DNA of 14,641 bases from Nitrososphaerota archaeon (GCA_031282985.1 JAITCR010000081.1:1-14641); one strand, 5' to 3'; counted from the stretch's first letter, positions 7,650 through 14,221 are shown. Made by a program: numbers and translations. Notes: generated by a model from the sequence alone, not told the origin.

Positions 7650-7868
7650 ACCCCAATTTTTGACATCCGGTAAATTGTATACAAAACATCACCAAACACA
7701 CTGCCAGACCTGCTTGTGGCATATGTATGTTTTCGCCATTTTTAATAAAACACTTTGGGTTCTGGCACTCTCGCCATATTTCGCTGTTTGTAAACGCCAA
7801 TTTTTGCTAAATAATGATACATTACACTAATTTATGCCAATTTATCATTATTTTATCAACTATTTTTA

Positions 7869-8102
7869 ACTGTTTAATGTAAAATATGCATGTTCGATTC
7901 TTTTTCGCTTAAATGAAGGGGCAAAATTGTTTGAAAAAATAGGTAAGTAAAACAAAAGTGAGCACAAAAAACTGTGCACAACAATGTTTCAGGTGTTTAA
8001 CGGTTTTTGCATAGCAAATGTTATGATTAAGCTGGTTTAGCTGTTTTAATGATGTTCTTTTTTTGGAACACAATGATCATACATATTTTACATTAAACAG
8101 TT
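7869..8102. repeat. 28-bp inverted repeat flanking 178 bp (MITE-like)
   Basis: The left arm 7869-7896 and the reverse complement of the right arm 8075-8102 agree at 26 of 28 positions. The core is CTGTTTAATGTAAAATATG. The enclosed DNA has no ORF of note but contains a TGTTC-T7-GGAACA hairpin at about 8053-8070. The size, terminal repeats and lack of coding capacity resemble a miniature inverted-repeat element. I see no exact target-site duplication beyond T-rich flanks. Confidence 0.65.
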
Positions 8103-8214
8103 TTTGTTTTTGGGTTTGTGTGTCGGTTTTTTGAACTATGATCATATAAGGTTCGATTAGTTTCGTTTAATTTTTATCAATTGATCTTTTAAACTTAGAG
8201 CCAACTGCGTTTCG

Positions 8215-8231
8215 TTGATGCTTTTGTATAC
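8215..8231. repeat. 17-bp direct repeat, copy 1 (TTGATGCTTTTGTATAC)
   Basis: Identical to 8983-8999, with weaker identity extending about 9 bp to the left (TGCGTTTCG against TGTGTTTTA). The two copies flank the MobA-like gene at a distance of 768 bp. Confidence 0.85.
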
Positions 8232-8281
8232 AAACACTACAAAACCTTGTTAAAACACGTAATTTACCACAAAAAACAACC

Positions 8282-8307
8282 ATACAAAAAGAAAAAGACG
8301 CAGTCTT
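8282..8307 (-). terminator. Hairpin and T-run terminator of the MobA-like gene
   Basis: On the minus strand AAGAC-TGC-GTCTT forms a 5-bp stem with a 3-nt loop (8307-8295), overlapping the TAA stop at 8308-8306. It runs directly into TTTCTTTTTG. It probably ends the transcript that begins with the winged-helix/ParA pair or with the MobA-like gene. Confidence 0.6.
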
Positions 8308-8950
8308 AACGCTTACTTTTTTGCACTTTGTTTTTCCCTTCAAGCATAACAGTTGCACGTTTAAAATCCAATGGAGTACTAACACTAAAAAAAGAACACA
8401 ATTCTGGATCTAATTGTTCAACAAGCATTTTTGAAACATACCGCACCCCTCGAAGTTTCTCAACAAACGTTTGCAAATCCGTAACACCTTCAGCTGCAAC
8501 TTGCTTTGCAGTTTCTAAGACAAGACTTGTCTGATAAACAGCACATAAAGGTTCAATTTCATTATCAGCATTTCGTGGAACAACCGCTGCTTTACCTACA
8601 GCAAGATCTAGCAAAAGCATAACTAATTCCTTGTTAACAAAAGGCGAATCATAAGGCAACAGTAACGCATATCCATCTTGAAATGTTTCAAAACCAGCTA
8701 TAGCCCCACTTAGAGGATTTTGGGTTTGCTGTTTATCTATGATAAAACGCGTAGTTTTAGGCAAAAATTCTGCATATTTATCTATACGCTCTTGGGTGTT
8801 AACTACAATTATTACTTCATCAACAATATTGCTTACAGTGCCAAACAGGTGTTTAATTAGAGGTTTATTACATAGAAACATTGCACCTTTATCTTCAGAG
8901 AAACCTTTAGGTGTTGACTCGTTTGCAAGAATAATTGCTGCTGTACTCAT
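8306..8950 (-). CDS. Divergent MobA-like nucleotidyltransferase
   Basis: 214 residues, the usual length for a MobA-type (molybdenum cofactor guanylyltransferase-like) NTP transferase with a Rossmann-like GT-A fold. Visible landmarks are: AAIILAN at the start; SEDKG with Asp20-Lys21 matching the G-x-D-K of the nucleotide-binding loop; NPLSGAIAGF (78-87), matching GPLAGI; LLLPYDSPF with the metal-binding D-x-P at 101-103; and EPLCAVYQ near 137. The glycine-rich signature LAGG-x-S-x-R-M is degenerate (LANESTPKGF), lacking the usual Arg and several Gly, so substrate or activity may differ from true MobA. GGAGGAG lies about 6 nt before the ATG, a strong ribosome binding site. The gene follows the ParA-type gene by 55 bp on the same strand. 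No molybdoenzyme gene is in view. Confidence 0.82.
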   Translation of the reverse strand: MSTAAIILANESTPKGFSEDKGAMFLCNKPLIKHLFGTVSNIVDEVIIVVNTQERIDKYAEFLPKTTRFIIDKQQTQNPLSGAIAGFETFQDGYALLLPYDSPFVNKELVMLLLDLAVGKAAVVPRNADNEIEPLCAVYQTSLVLETAKQVAAEGVTDLQTFVEKLRGVRYVSKMLVEQLDPELCSFFSVSTPLDFKRATVMLEGKNKVQKSKR

Positions 8951-8982
8951 TTTTTCTCCTCCAAGTACATTGTTGTGTTTTA

Positions 8983-8999
8983 TTGATGCTTTTGTATAC
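8983..8999. repeat. 17-bp direct repeat, copy 2 (TTGATGCTTTTGTATAC)
   Basis: Second copy of the repeat at 8215-8231, placed between the ParA-type gene (stop at 9006) and the start of the MobA-like gene. It may be a duplicated regulatory site or the trace of an insertion or duplication. Confidence 0.85.
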
Positions 9000-9005
9000 C
9001 ACTTG

Positions 9006-9785
9006 CTAGTTTATGTTGCTTTTTTCGATTTTATCGGCCATTTCATATAACAAATTTGTGAATGGATGATCAGACTTGTCTTGTGGAAAAAGATATTTAC
9101 CTTCTGCTTTTAAAATTTCACAGAAACAGGGTACAACACCAAGCAGAGGAACATTGTACGTTTCTTTAATTTTTTTAGCATACTCAGCATTATTACTTCT
9201 TGCGACATCATCAAGAATTTTGTTTATGACTATACCTGTTTTCTTTTCAAACATTTTGTAGAATTCAGATATCATACGCTTTGTACCGTTTACATCTGAA
9301 CAGTCACCTGTTGTTGTTACGACCACAAAATCAGCTGTTACAATTGCATTCATAGAAGAATACTGTAATCCCGGACTGGTGTCAAATATTATGTAGTCAA
9401 ATTTTTGCTCATCAAAAAGCTTGTTTTTTAAAGATAATAAATGCCCTAGGGCCCGCATTTCCCATCGTCGATCCTTTGTCGATATATCACGCATTGCATC
9501 AATTGAAGGATTTGCAAGACCTACGTATAATTTACCTTTGCCAGATATTCTTGAACTTAAATCAATTAATATTTTATCTATGTCACAATTATTATTTAGA
9601 TAATCATTTAACCACACTTGAATTTTTTCACATCTCAATATAGCAAAAAGACTTGGAGCTCTAAAATCCAAATCAAATAAAGCTACTTTTTTACCTTGTT
9701 TAGCAAATGTTGCAGCTAAATTTACTGACATTATTGTTTTTCCTGTTCCACCCTTGTATGAGTGCACAGCCACAATTTTGCTCAT
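9006..9785 (-). CDS. ParA/MinD-family ATPase
   Basis: 259 residues from the ATG at 9785-9783. A deviant Walker A motif KGGTGKT lies at 11-17 with the signature Lys11. A Walker A' region has Asp38 and Asp40 (FDLDFRAPSL), and a Walker B has IIFDTSPG near 137. A late NKILDD adenine-binding strand is also present. These features mark a dimerising P-loop ATPase of the ParA/MinD/SIMIBI type, which works in DNA partitioning or in positioning other cargo. An in-frame TTG at 9794 would overlap the stop of the upstream gene (TTGA), but the ATG gives the normal family N-terminus. The ribosome binding site is weak (GAGAG about 9 nt upstream), so translational coupling to the winged-helix gene is likely. 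I see no membrane-targeting helix of the MinD type at the C-terminus. Confidence 0.9.
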   Translation of the reverse strand: MSKIVAVHSYKGGTGKTIMSVNLAATFAKQGKKVALFDLDFRAPSLFAILRCEKIQVWLNDYLNNNCDIDKILIDLSSRISGKGKLYVGLANPSIDAMRDISTKDRRWEMRALGHLLSLKNKLFDEQKFDYIIFDTSPGLQYSSMNAIVTADFVVVTTTGDCSDVNGTKRMISEFYKMFEKKTGIVINKILDDVARSNNAEYAKKIKETYNVPLLGVVPCFCEILKAEGKYLFPQDKSDHPFTNLLYEMADKIEKSNIN

Positions 9786-9790
9786 AACAT

Positions 9791-10165
9791 TCAACTCTCA
9801 TTTCCTCTTTCGACATAGAAACACGTTTTTTTTCCTTTACGCTGCTTTTTAAGGTAACCCATAATTACCAACTGATTTAGATAAGAACTCTCCATTGCCC
9901 TAGCTCTATTTGTCTGATCAGCAATTTCTTCTGCCGTAGCACGACCATTTCGGCATATGGCTACAGCAGTTTTCCGCAGATGATCAGGCAGATTAAGTAA
10001 TGTTATAACATCAAGCGAAGAATCAGGAAATTTTTGTAATTCTTTCTCATTTACTTTTCGTAACTCAATTAACACATCTATTTTTTCGTTAAGCTTCTCA
10101 AGATTTTCTTTTATTTTTTCCAAGGTAGCAAGATGCTTTTTTCTAATGCCTTCCTGTTTATACAC
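9791..10165 (-). CDS. Coiled-coil winged-helix DNA-binding protein, partner of the ParA-type ATPase
   Basis: 124 residues. Residues about 8-48 are Lys/Glu/Leu-rich and predict a coiled coil. Residues about 52-120 form a winged-helix domain: LPDHLRKTAVAI, RATAEEIADQTNRARAMESSYL with the recognition helix, then a basic wing (KKQRKGKKTCFYV). The start codon is GTG at 10165-10163, as no ATG is available. GAGGTTAGGG lies upstream. The end is at, or 4 nt into, the ATPase frame, so the two are almost certainly co-translated. A small DNA-binding protein beside a ParA ATPase is the layout of a partition module (ParB analogue) or of a self-regulating transcription unit. Which one applies here is inference. 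Confidence 0.82.
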   Translation of the reverse strand: MYKQEGIRKKHLATLEKIKENLEKLNEKIDVLIELRKVNEKELQKFPDSSLDVITLLNLPDHLRKTAVAICRNGRATAEEIADQTNRARAMESSYLNQLVIMGYLKKQRKGKKTCFYVERGNES

Positions 10166-10218
10166 TAACTTTCCCTAACCTCTTGCTCTTCAAGTCTACT
10201 CAATATATTCACGATTTT

Positions 10219-10226
10219 GATATAAA
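10219..10226 (-). promoter_or_regulatory. TATA box of the winged-helix/ParA unit
   Basis: The minus strand reads AAAAGGATTTATATC, a good archaeal TATA element (TTTATATC) with a purine-rich stretch in the BRE position. A start 25 nt downstream would leave a leader of about 30 nt before the GTG start at 10165. Confidence 0.5.
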
Positions 10227-10280
10227 TCCTTTTGCAGAACATAATTTGCAGAGCATACATAAACACGCTACCAAGGATAG

Positions 10281-11294
10281 CTATATAGGGGGTTTTTGAA
10301 TAGTTTTATTATTACGATAATTGTTGAGTGTTTTTGTCCAAAGCTGAAATTCTTTTGATAGAGGAAACGTTTTATATAGATTTTTACGATTAGCTTCCAA
10401 AAAATTGTTTTCTTCATTAACAAATTCAGCAGCTGTTAGAAGACCATGTCCCGCTTGTTTTGCGTGTTCTTTTAGAGAACGGATTTTTTGTTGGAAATGC
10501 TCATCACGAAGAGTATGATGTTCTAGAATTGTCAGGGGCACGGTTTTTATTATGTCTTTAAGGTTACTTACAGCATTTTGCAATGCTACATCGGTTATTC
10601 GAATATTTTGAAGATAAAAAGGAGGACCTCCAAGCATAAGCATGGATAAAGGTTTTTCTAGAATTAACTGCAGAGTCTTATTTGACATAGGACCTTGAAC
10701 ATCAGGTGCAAACATGAACCGCTCATTATCATTATACTCTATAGCAACCATTATAACATAACCCATTGCAGAATTGTCTTCTCCATGAGGAACTGCTTTA
10801 GAAAACTCGAGCTTTGTTTTACCATATATGAATGTTTTATTATCTGCTACTTCCACAGTTTTAGCATACTTTGCACCTGTTTGCAAAAATGTTTCAGCCC
10901 GTTCCCGTTGACTTTTGTTAATGTCTTTTTCAGGATTTTTGATAAGTAATGTTTTGTTTTGATAAATTTGACGAGCAGATTCTGTCAGAAGTGTCCAGTT
11001 AACTATCCAATCTTCAAAAGAAGGCGTATAATGATCATAATGATAATGACTAACCGTTACAATTTGAGCCTTACCTGCAACACCCGCAATTCTCCCCCGA
11101 AGACTTTGAATGTTCTGAAACTCAACAGGATGAGGCGGCAAATTAAATCGCCAAGGACAAACAGATATGCCCGCATCTAAAAGCACAGAAACATCTGGAG
11201 TCTGAACAAAAGTACACATAGAACGAACCCCAAAACTTTCAGCCGCCAAAGGCATAACATGAATTAACTTAAGCGGATTCATTTGACAACTCAT
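10281..11294 (-). CDS. UPF0282 metallo-beta-lactamase-fold hydrolase
   Basis: 337 residues matching the UPF0282 (COG2248) pattern, an archaeal family of predicted metal-dependent hydrolases with no settled substrate. Visible marks are PLAAESFGVRS near the N-terminus, VLLDAG (Asp40), LPPHPVE, the metal motif SHYHYDH with His83, His85, Asp87 and His88, a further candidate ligand His170 (VPHGEDNSAMGY), FAPDVQG (Asp198), LGGPPFYL, and LEHHTLRD (His259/260). All the usual metal ligands seem present, so it should be active. It is probably cytosolic. The start is uncertain between Met1 (11294), Met5 (11282) and Met14, as no clear ribosome binding site precedes any of them. It is transcribed divergently from the O-methyltransferase gene and ends 115 bp before the winged-helix gene, which has its own promoter. 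Confidence 0.88.
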   Translation of the reverse strand: MSCQMNPLKLIHVMPLAAESFGVRSMCTFVQTPDVSVLLDAGISVCPWRFNLPPHPVEFQNIQSLRGRIAGVAGKAQIVTVSHYHYDHYTPSFEDWIVNWTLLTESARQIYQNKTLLIKNPEKDINKSQRERAETFLQTGAKYAKTVEVADNKTFIYGKTKLEFSKAVPHGEDNSAMGYVIMVAIEYNDNERFMFAPDVQGPMSNKTLQLILEKPLSMLMLGGPPFYLQNIRITDVALQNAVSNLKDIIKTVPLTILEHHTLRDEHFQQKIRSLKEHAKQAGHGLLTAAEFVNEENNFLEANRKNLYKTFPLSKEFQLWTKTLNNYRNNKTIQKPPI

Positions 11295-11384
11295 AACAGC
11301 TTCTATAACACATAATCATTTAAAGTTAAAAGGATAACTACAACTTGCAAGATTTACCTTAAAGAAAAAATTATTTAGAGCAAA

Positions 11385-11395
11385 ATTTTATAAGG
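11385..11395 (-). promoter_or_regulatory. Candidate TATA box in the divergent UPF0282/O-methyltransferase gap
   Basis: The minus strand reads CTTATAAAAT, and the plus strand reads ATTTTATAAG at the same place. It could therefore serve the UPF0282 gene (leader about 65 nt) or, less well, the O-methyltransferase gene 105 bp away. Confidence 0.35.
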
Positions 11396-11496
11396 CTAAT
11401 TTTTTCATAAAACCAATATTAACATATCAACAAAGAATCATTGCTAAACAATCTATTATCAACCACATGATTCTTTGAACACCTAAGGTGCCGGTA

Positions 11497-12063
11497 ATGG
11501 TAGAAACCCCCATAAGTAAAGCAGAACAACTGTTAAACGAAATAGCAAACATTGCATTAGTAGAATTCCTTCCAATTGTTGGTCCAACCAGAGGAAAAAT
11601 ATTAGCTGAAGAAGTAAAAAAAGCTAAACCAAAAAACGTGCTAGAAATAGGCACCTTCATGGGCTACTCAACAATTCTAATAGGACGCGAACTAGAAAAA
11701 ACAGCAAAATTCATAACCATAGAAGAACACACAACCGAAACTGAAGTAGCTAAAGATAATATTACACAAGCAGACATCACAGTTAATGTTCAAATAATCA
11801 ACGGCGACGCTATTGAAATAATACCAACACTAAATGACCTCTTCGACTTCGTCTTTCTTGATGCCTCTAAAGAAGAATACCTCCAATACCTAAAACTTGT
11901 AGAAAACAAACTAACGAAAGGAGCAGTCATTGTTGCCGACAACGTTGGCAAATTTGCAGCAGAAACAAAAGACTACGTAGACCACATACACACATCAGGC
12001 AAATACAACAGCCGATATATTGGTGTTGGAGACGACGGTTTAGAAATCAGCATAAAACTTTAA
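11497..12063 (+). CDS. SAM-dependent O-methyltransferase (COG4122 type)
   Basis: 188 residues from the ATG at 11497. AAGGTG at 11485-11490 lies 6 nt before it, which makes this start better than the in-frame GTG at 11488 that is part of that ribosome binding site. A Rossmann methyltransferase core is clear: motif I VLEIGTFMGYST at 48-59, the acidic end of strand 2 at Glu76 (ITIEEH), NGDA at 102-105, FVFLDASKEEYLQYL with Asp122, and IVADNV with Asp148-Asn149. Asp122 and the D-N pair are the metal-binding residues of catechol/caffeoyl-CoA-type class enzymes. The methyl acceptor is unknown. The 3' end converges with the small minus-strand gene and overlaps it by 24 bp. Confidence 0.92.
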   Translation: MVETPISKAEQLLNEIANIALVEFLPIVGPTRGKILAEEVKKAKPKNVLEIGTFMGYSTILIGRELEKTAKFITIEEHTTETEVAKDNITQADITVNVQIINGDAIEIIPTLNDLFDFVFLDASKEEYLQYLKLVENKLTKGAVIVADNVGKFAAETKDYVDHIHTSGKYNSRYIGVGDDGLEISIKL

Positions 12064-12258
12064 ATTCACAACGTCAGTATTCCGCAACTGCAATACCTGC
12101 TTTGTCCATTCAAGAAGCTCCATCATTTCACATACTAAAATCGGATTTCCGCCTAAAGACTTTAATGGTTTAACATTAGTGTTTTCGTTTTGGTGGGCAA
12201 TGACGATTCTGGCCCCGTAGACATTAGGATGATGTGGATCTTGAGTGCGAAACGCCAT
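12040..12258 (-). CDS. Small protein of unknown function (72 aa)
   Basis: Not recognised. It is kept as a gene because GGAGGGTGT lies about 6 nt before the ATG, a near-perfect ribosome binding site, and because a TATA-like TTTTTTATAAAC lies about 70 nt upstream (12335-12324). The protein has no signal peptide or membrane helix. It reads as a short alpha/beta protein (YGARIVIAHQNE strand, then GGNPILVCEMMELLEWTKQVLQL helix). Its last 24 bp overlap the end of the O-methyltransferase gene on the other strand. The length is close to the limit at which a chance ORF could occur, but the start signals argue against chance. Confidence 0.65.
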   Translation of the reverse strand: MAFRTQDPHHPNVYGARIVIAHQNENTNVKPLKSLGGNPILVCEMMELLEWTKQVLQLRNTDVVNLKFYADF

Positions 12259-12323
12259 TTACACCCTCCATAATATTGTGTAGAATGGGAACGAGCCCAC
12301 CAAAAATGTTTTACAAAAATATT

Positions 12324-12335
12324 GTTTATAAAAAA
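12324..12335 (-). promoter_or_regulatory. TATA-like element upstream of the 72-aa gene
   Basis: The minus strand reads TTTTTTATAAAC. A start about 25 nt downstream gives a leader of roughly 40 nt before the ATG at 12258. Its T6 part could alternatively act as a transcription stop for the KH-protein transcript coming from upstream. Confidence 0.4.
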
Positions 12336-12356
12336 CAGGATGAAAGGCTTATCGTT

Positions 12357-12446
12357 AGGAACTGTGCATAAATAACTTGCACTCGTAAAATGGAATTACA
12401 CGAGCTTTCAGCAAAAAGAAGTGCACATTATTTTCGCACAGTTCCT
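12357..12446. repeat. Imperfect 90-bp palindrome after the KH-protein gene
   Basis: The outer arms AGGAACTGTGC (12357-12367) and GCACAGTTCCT (12436-12446) pair perfectly over 11 bp. The stem continues with 12370-12375 against 12428-12433 and, after a 2x2 mismatch, 12378-12382 against 12421-12425. A small inner hairpin TCGT/ACGA (12383-12386 with 12400-12403) can form. The right end touches the TAA stop of the KH-protein gene. It could be a 3' UTR processing or termination structure, a small structured RNA, or a palindromic mobile remnant. Confidence 0.7.
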
Positions 12447-13027
12447 TAGCGGTCTTTTGTCGGTGTTTCCCACAATTGCATTTTTTCTTTTTTCATTTCG
12501 GTACGTTTACGTTGGAGATATCTGTAGACCGTTTTATGTTCACAGCCTTCGATTATCATTTGTACAGCATTTCGTGCTGCATCTGCTTCTTCATAGTTTC
12601 CTATTATACCTACAGTATGGCCGTATATGGTAACGTTTGCTTCAGTTAGTTCTTCTATCAAACGTCGCGTTTTTCCTTCTGAACCAATTATTCTGCCTTT
12701 TATACGTTTTATGTCTGCTTCAGAGCGACCAAAGACTATGCGTAAATCAACGAGGTCAAAAACGTCGTCTTCGTTTCGGATTAGGCGGAATGCTATTTCA
12801 GGGGCGAAACCTCTGCCAATTGCTGTGACAAGGTCTTTGGCACGAAGTAGCATAGAGGGGTCATCTTGATCTTTTAATAGTTTTATAGTAATGCCGCCGT
12901 CTTCGCTGTCAACTTCAAGCTTTACTTTCATATTTCCTTCTATGTAAGTTTTTGTTTTACCTTCAGGGCCTACGAGTATTCCGACGCGCTCTTTCGGAAT
13001 TCTGATAAATGAATCAAGATTAGACAT
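12446..13027 (-). CDS. Archaeal Dim2/Pno1-type double KH-domain protein
   Basis: 193 residues with two KH domains. The first GxxG loop is at 20-23 (LVGPEGKTK) and the second at 114-117 (IIGSEGKTR). The DLRIVFGRSEADIKRIKGRIIGSEGKTRRLIEE segment and the closing TVYRYLQ are typical of the archaeal family related to eukaryotic Pno1/Dim2. Those proteins bind 16S/18S rRNA near its 3' end during small-subunit maturation, and an archaeal member is known to contact aIF2-alpha. The ATG overlaps the TAA stop of the RIO1 gene by one base (TAATG), so translation is coupled. The C-terminal tail is basic and charged (QRKRTEMKKEKM), which suits RNA binding. Confidence 0.93.
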   Translation of the reverse strand: MSNLDSFIRIPKERVGILVGPEGKTKTYIEGNMKVKLEVDSEDGGITIKLLKDQDDPSMLLRAKDLVTAIGRGFAPEIAFRLIRNEDDVFDLVDLRIVFGRSEADIKRIKGRIIGSEGKTRRLIEELTEANVTIYGHTVGIIGNYEEADAARNAVQMIIEGCEHKTVYRYLQRKRTEMKKEKMQLWETPTKDR

Positions 13028-13812
13028 TATTTTCCAACAACCTGTTTTTGCAATTCTTCAAGTGGGATAACATTTACGTCTAACCTATTAAAGAACCTAT
13101 TTAGGTTATTTAGGTCTCTTGTTAACATGAATTTTGCCATGGGATGTTCAATTGAAACTGATTGAGACATATCAATAATCATGGGTTTGCCTTTCCACAT
13201 TAAAACATTGTACTCGCTCAAGTCACCATGAACTAATTTTGCTTTTTGGTAAAGACGTTTAAGGTTAGTAATTAATAGTTTGTATATACGTTCAGGATTT
13301 TCAGGTGGGGACTCTTTAAGAGATGGGGCACTTTTTCCGTCTTTACCTAGGAATTCCATAACTAAAACATTGCTTTTTACAGCAACAGTTTTAGGAACAT
13401 TTACTTTAGCTTGACATGCTTCTTCGAGGTTACGAAATTCTTTTTGAGCCCAAACGGTAAACAATGATCTTGTGTCCCGTTTGACGTTTTTGAACCGAGG
13501 ATCACCCTCTATGTATTTAAGTATGCCTTTTTTGAATTCTGCTGAAGAGGTTAAATAAATTTTTACAGCTAAGTCTTTACCTTCTTTATTTTTACCCCAG
13601 TAAACACGAGCTTCTTTACCGCTACTAACTACGCCATTAACTTCATGAAGAGTACCAGCATTTAATAAACTAAAAACGACAAGACGTGTTGTTTGATCAA
13701 AAACTTCTTCAACCGTAGCACGCTCATTAGCCCTATCATGATGTAACATTTTATCTCTGCGTTCTACACGCTTCTCATTATGTTCAAGACGTTCACGGGC
13801 TTTACGAGACAT
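13027..13812 (-). CDS. rio1: RIO1-type serine protein kinase
   Basis: 261 residues, normal for archaeal RIO1. After a charged N-terminal helix (1-35) come the RIO1 nucleotide loop SSGKEARVYWG (63-73), the catalytic AVKIY Lys84, a flexible region near 95-125, the catalytic loop HGDLSEYNVL with Asp197 and Asn202, and the metal-binding IIDMSQSV with Asp214. All key residues are present, so the kinase or ATPase should be active. RIO1 acts in late maturation of the small ribosomal subunit. The gene lies between aIF1A (55 bp upstream) and the KH-protein gene (1-bp overlap), a grouping seen in many archaea that ties it to ribosome assembly and initiation. Confidence 0.96.
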   Translation of the reverse strand: MSRKARERLEHNEKRVERRDKMLHHDRANERATVEEVFDQTTRLVVFSLLNAGTLHEVNGVVSSGKEARVYWGKNKEGKDLAVKIYLTSSAEFKKGILKYIEGDPRFKNVKRDTRSLFTVWAQKEFRNLEEACQAKVNVPKTVAVKSNVLVMEFLGKDGKSAPSLKESPPENPERIYKLLITNLKRLYQKAKLVHGDLSEYNVLMWKGKPMIIDMSQSVSIEHPMAKFMLTRDLNNLNRFFNRLDVNVIPLEELQKQVVGK

Positions 13813-13868
13813 AACAGTTTACACGCTAATATAACAAGTAATTAAACAGGTCAATAAAAAATTTTGAA

Positions 13869-14174
13869 TTAAAGCGTTAACAATCCTTTGCGCCTTAGAT
13901 TGTCTGCCTGTGCATGAGTATAACGCCAAACAACATCAGCACGTGTTTCACTTTGAAAATCCCAAGGTGCAACTATAACTATGTCATTTTCACGAATCCA
14001 AACGCGGCGCTTCATTTTACCACAAATTCTACAGAGCCTTTCTGTGCCATCTTGACATCTAACTTGAATACGATCAAAACCAAGCAGTTTTGAAACAACA
14101 CCTAAAACCTCCCCTTGCCCAGGGTAAACTAACTCGTTAATATCGCCTTCACTTAAGACTTTCTTCTTTCCCAA
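13869..14174 (-). CDS. eif1A: Translation initiation factor aIF1A
   Basis: 101 residues, the archaeal length. The OB-fold core is readable: GQGEVLGVVSKLLGFDRIQVRCQDG, then RLCRICGKMKRRVWIRENDIVIVAPWDFQ, and the conserved WRYTHAQADNLRRKG tail. The protein binds the ribosomal A site and promotes initiator tRNA and mRNA binding. The start is a TTG at 14174-14172. An in-frame stop lies a few codons upstream, no ATG gives a full N-terminus, and AAGGT about 6-7 nt before the TTG supports it. It heads the aIF1A-RIO1-KH operon. Confidence 0.96.
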   Translation of the reverse strand: MGKKKVLSEGDINELVYPGQGEVLGVVSKLLGFDRIQVRCQDGTERLCRICGKMKRRVWIRENDIVIVAPWDFQSETRADVVWRYTHAQADNLRRKGLLTL

Positions 14175-14212
14175 ACAATAACCTTCTATATTTCAATGAA
14201 TGTACTTATGTT

Positions 14213-14221
14213 ACTTAAAAG
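14213..14221 (-). promoter_or_regulatory. Candidate TATA box of the aIF1A-RIO1-KH operon
   Basis: The minus strand reads CTTTTAAGT about 43 nt before the TTG start. Initiation 25 nt downstream would give a leader of about 18 nt, which still includes the AAGGT ribosome binding site. Confidence 0.4.

Larger units (their letters stand above)
7650..8281. other. Non-coding stretch of about 650 bp, AT-rich, with several inverted and direct repeats
   Basis: No convincing gene. It holds a perfect 11-bp inverted repeat (AAATAATGATA 7809-7819 / TATCATTATTT 7843-7853), a 28-bp imperfect inverted repeat with arms at 7869-7896 and 8075-8102, two copies of ATGATCATA (8073-8081, 8138-8146), two similar GTTCGATT...TTTCG...TTAA stretches (about 7892 and 8151), and one copy of a 17-bp direct repeat at 8215-8231. 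The GTTCGATT segments recall a tRNA T-loop, but no stems form around them. The contents fit a decayed small mobile element, a regulatory region, or both. Confidence 0.6.

Noticed and set aside
7573..7830. Plus-strand frame of 85 codons preceded by GAGGTGA
   Set aside because: The Shine-Dalgarno-like word touches the ATG with no spacer, the frame is partly antisense to the nuclease-like gene, and the protein is rich in His, Cys and Trp with no family resemblance.
7885..8165. Two tRNA-like T-loop sequences (GTTCGATT) near 7892 and 8151
   Set aside because: No complementary T-stem, anticodon arm or acceptor stem can be built around either of them.
8167..8385. Minus-strand frame of 72 codons overlapping the MobA-like gene end
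   Set aside because: It overlaps the end of a well-supported gene in another frame and crosses its terminator hairpin. Composition is not protein-like.
12357..12446. Palindrome read as an H/ACA or C/D guide RNA
   Set aside because: I could not place a kink-turn with a correctly spaced ACA, or a matched pair of C and D boxes, so a named RNA class is not supported.
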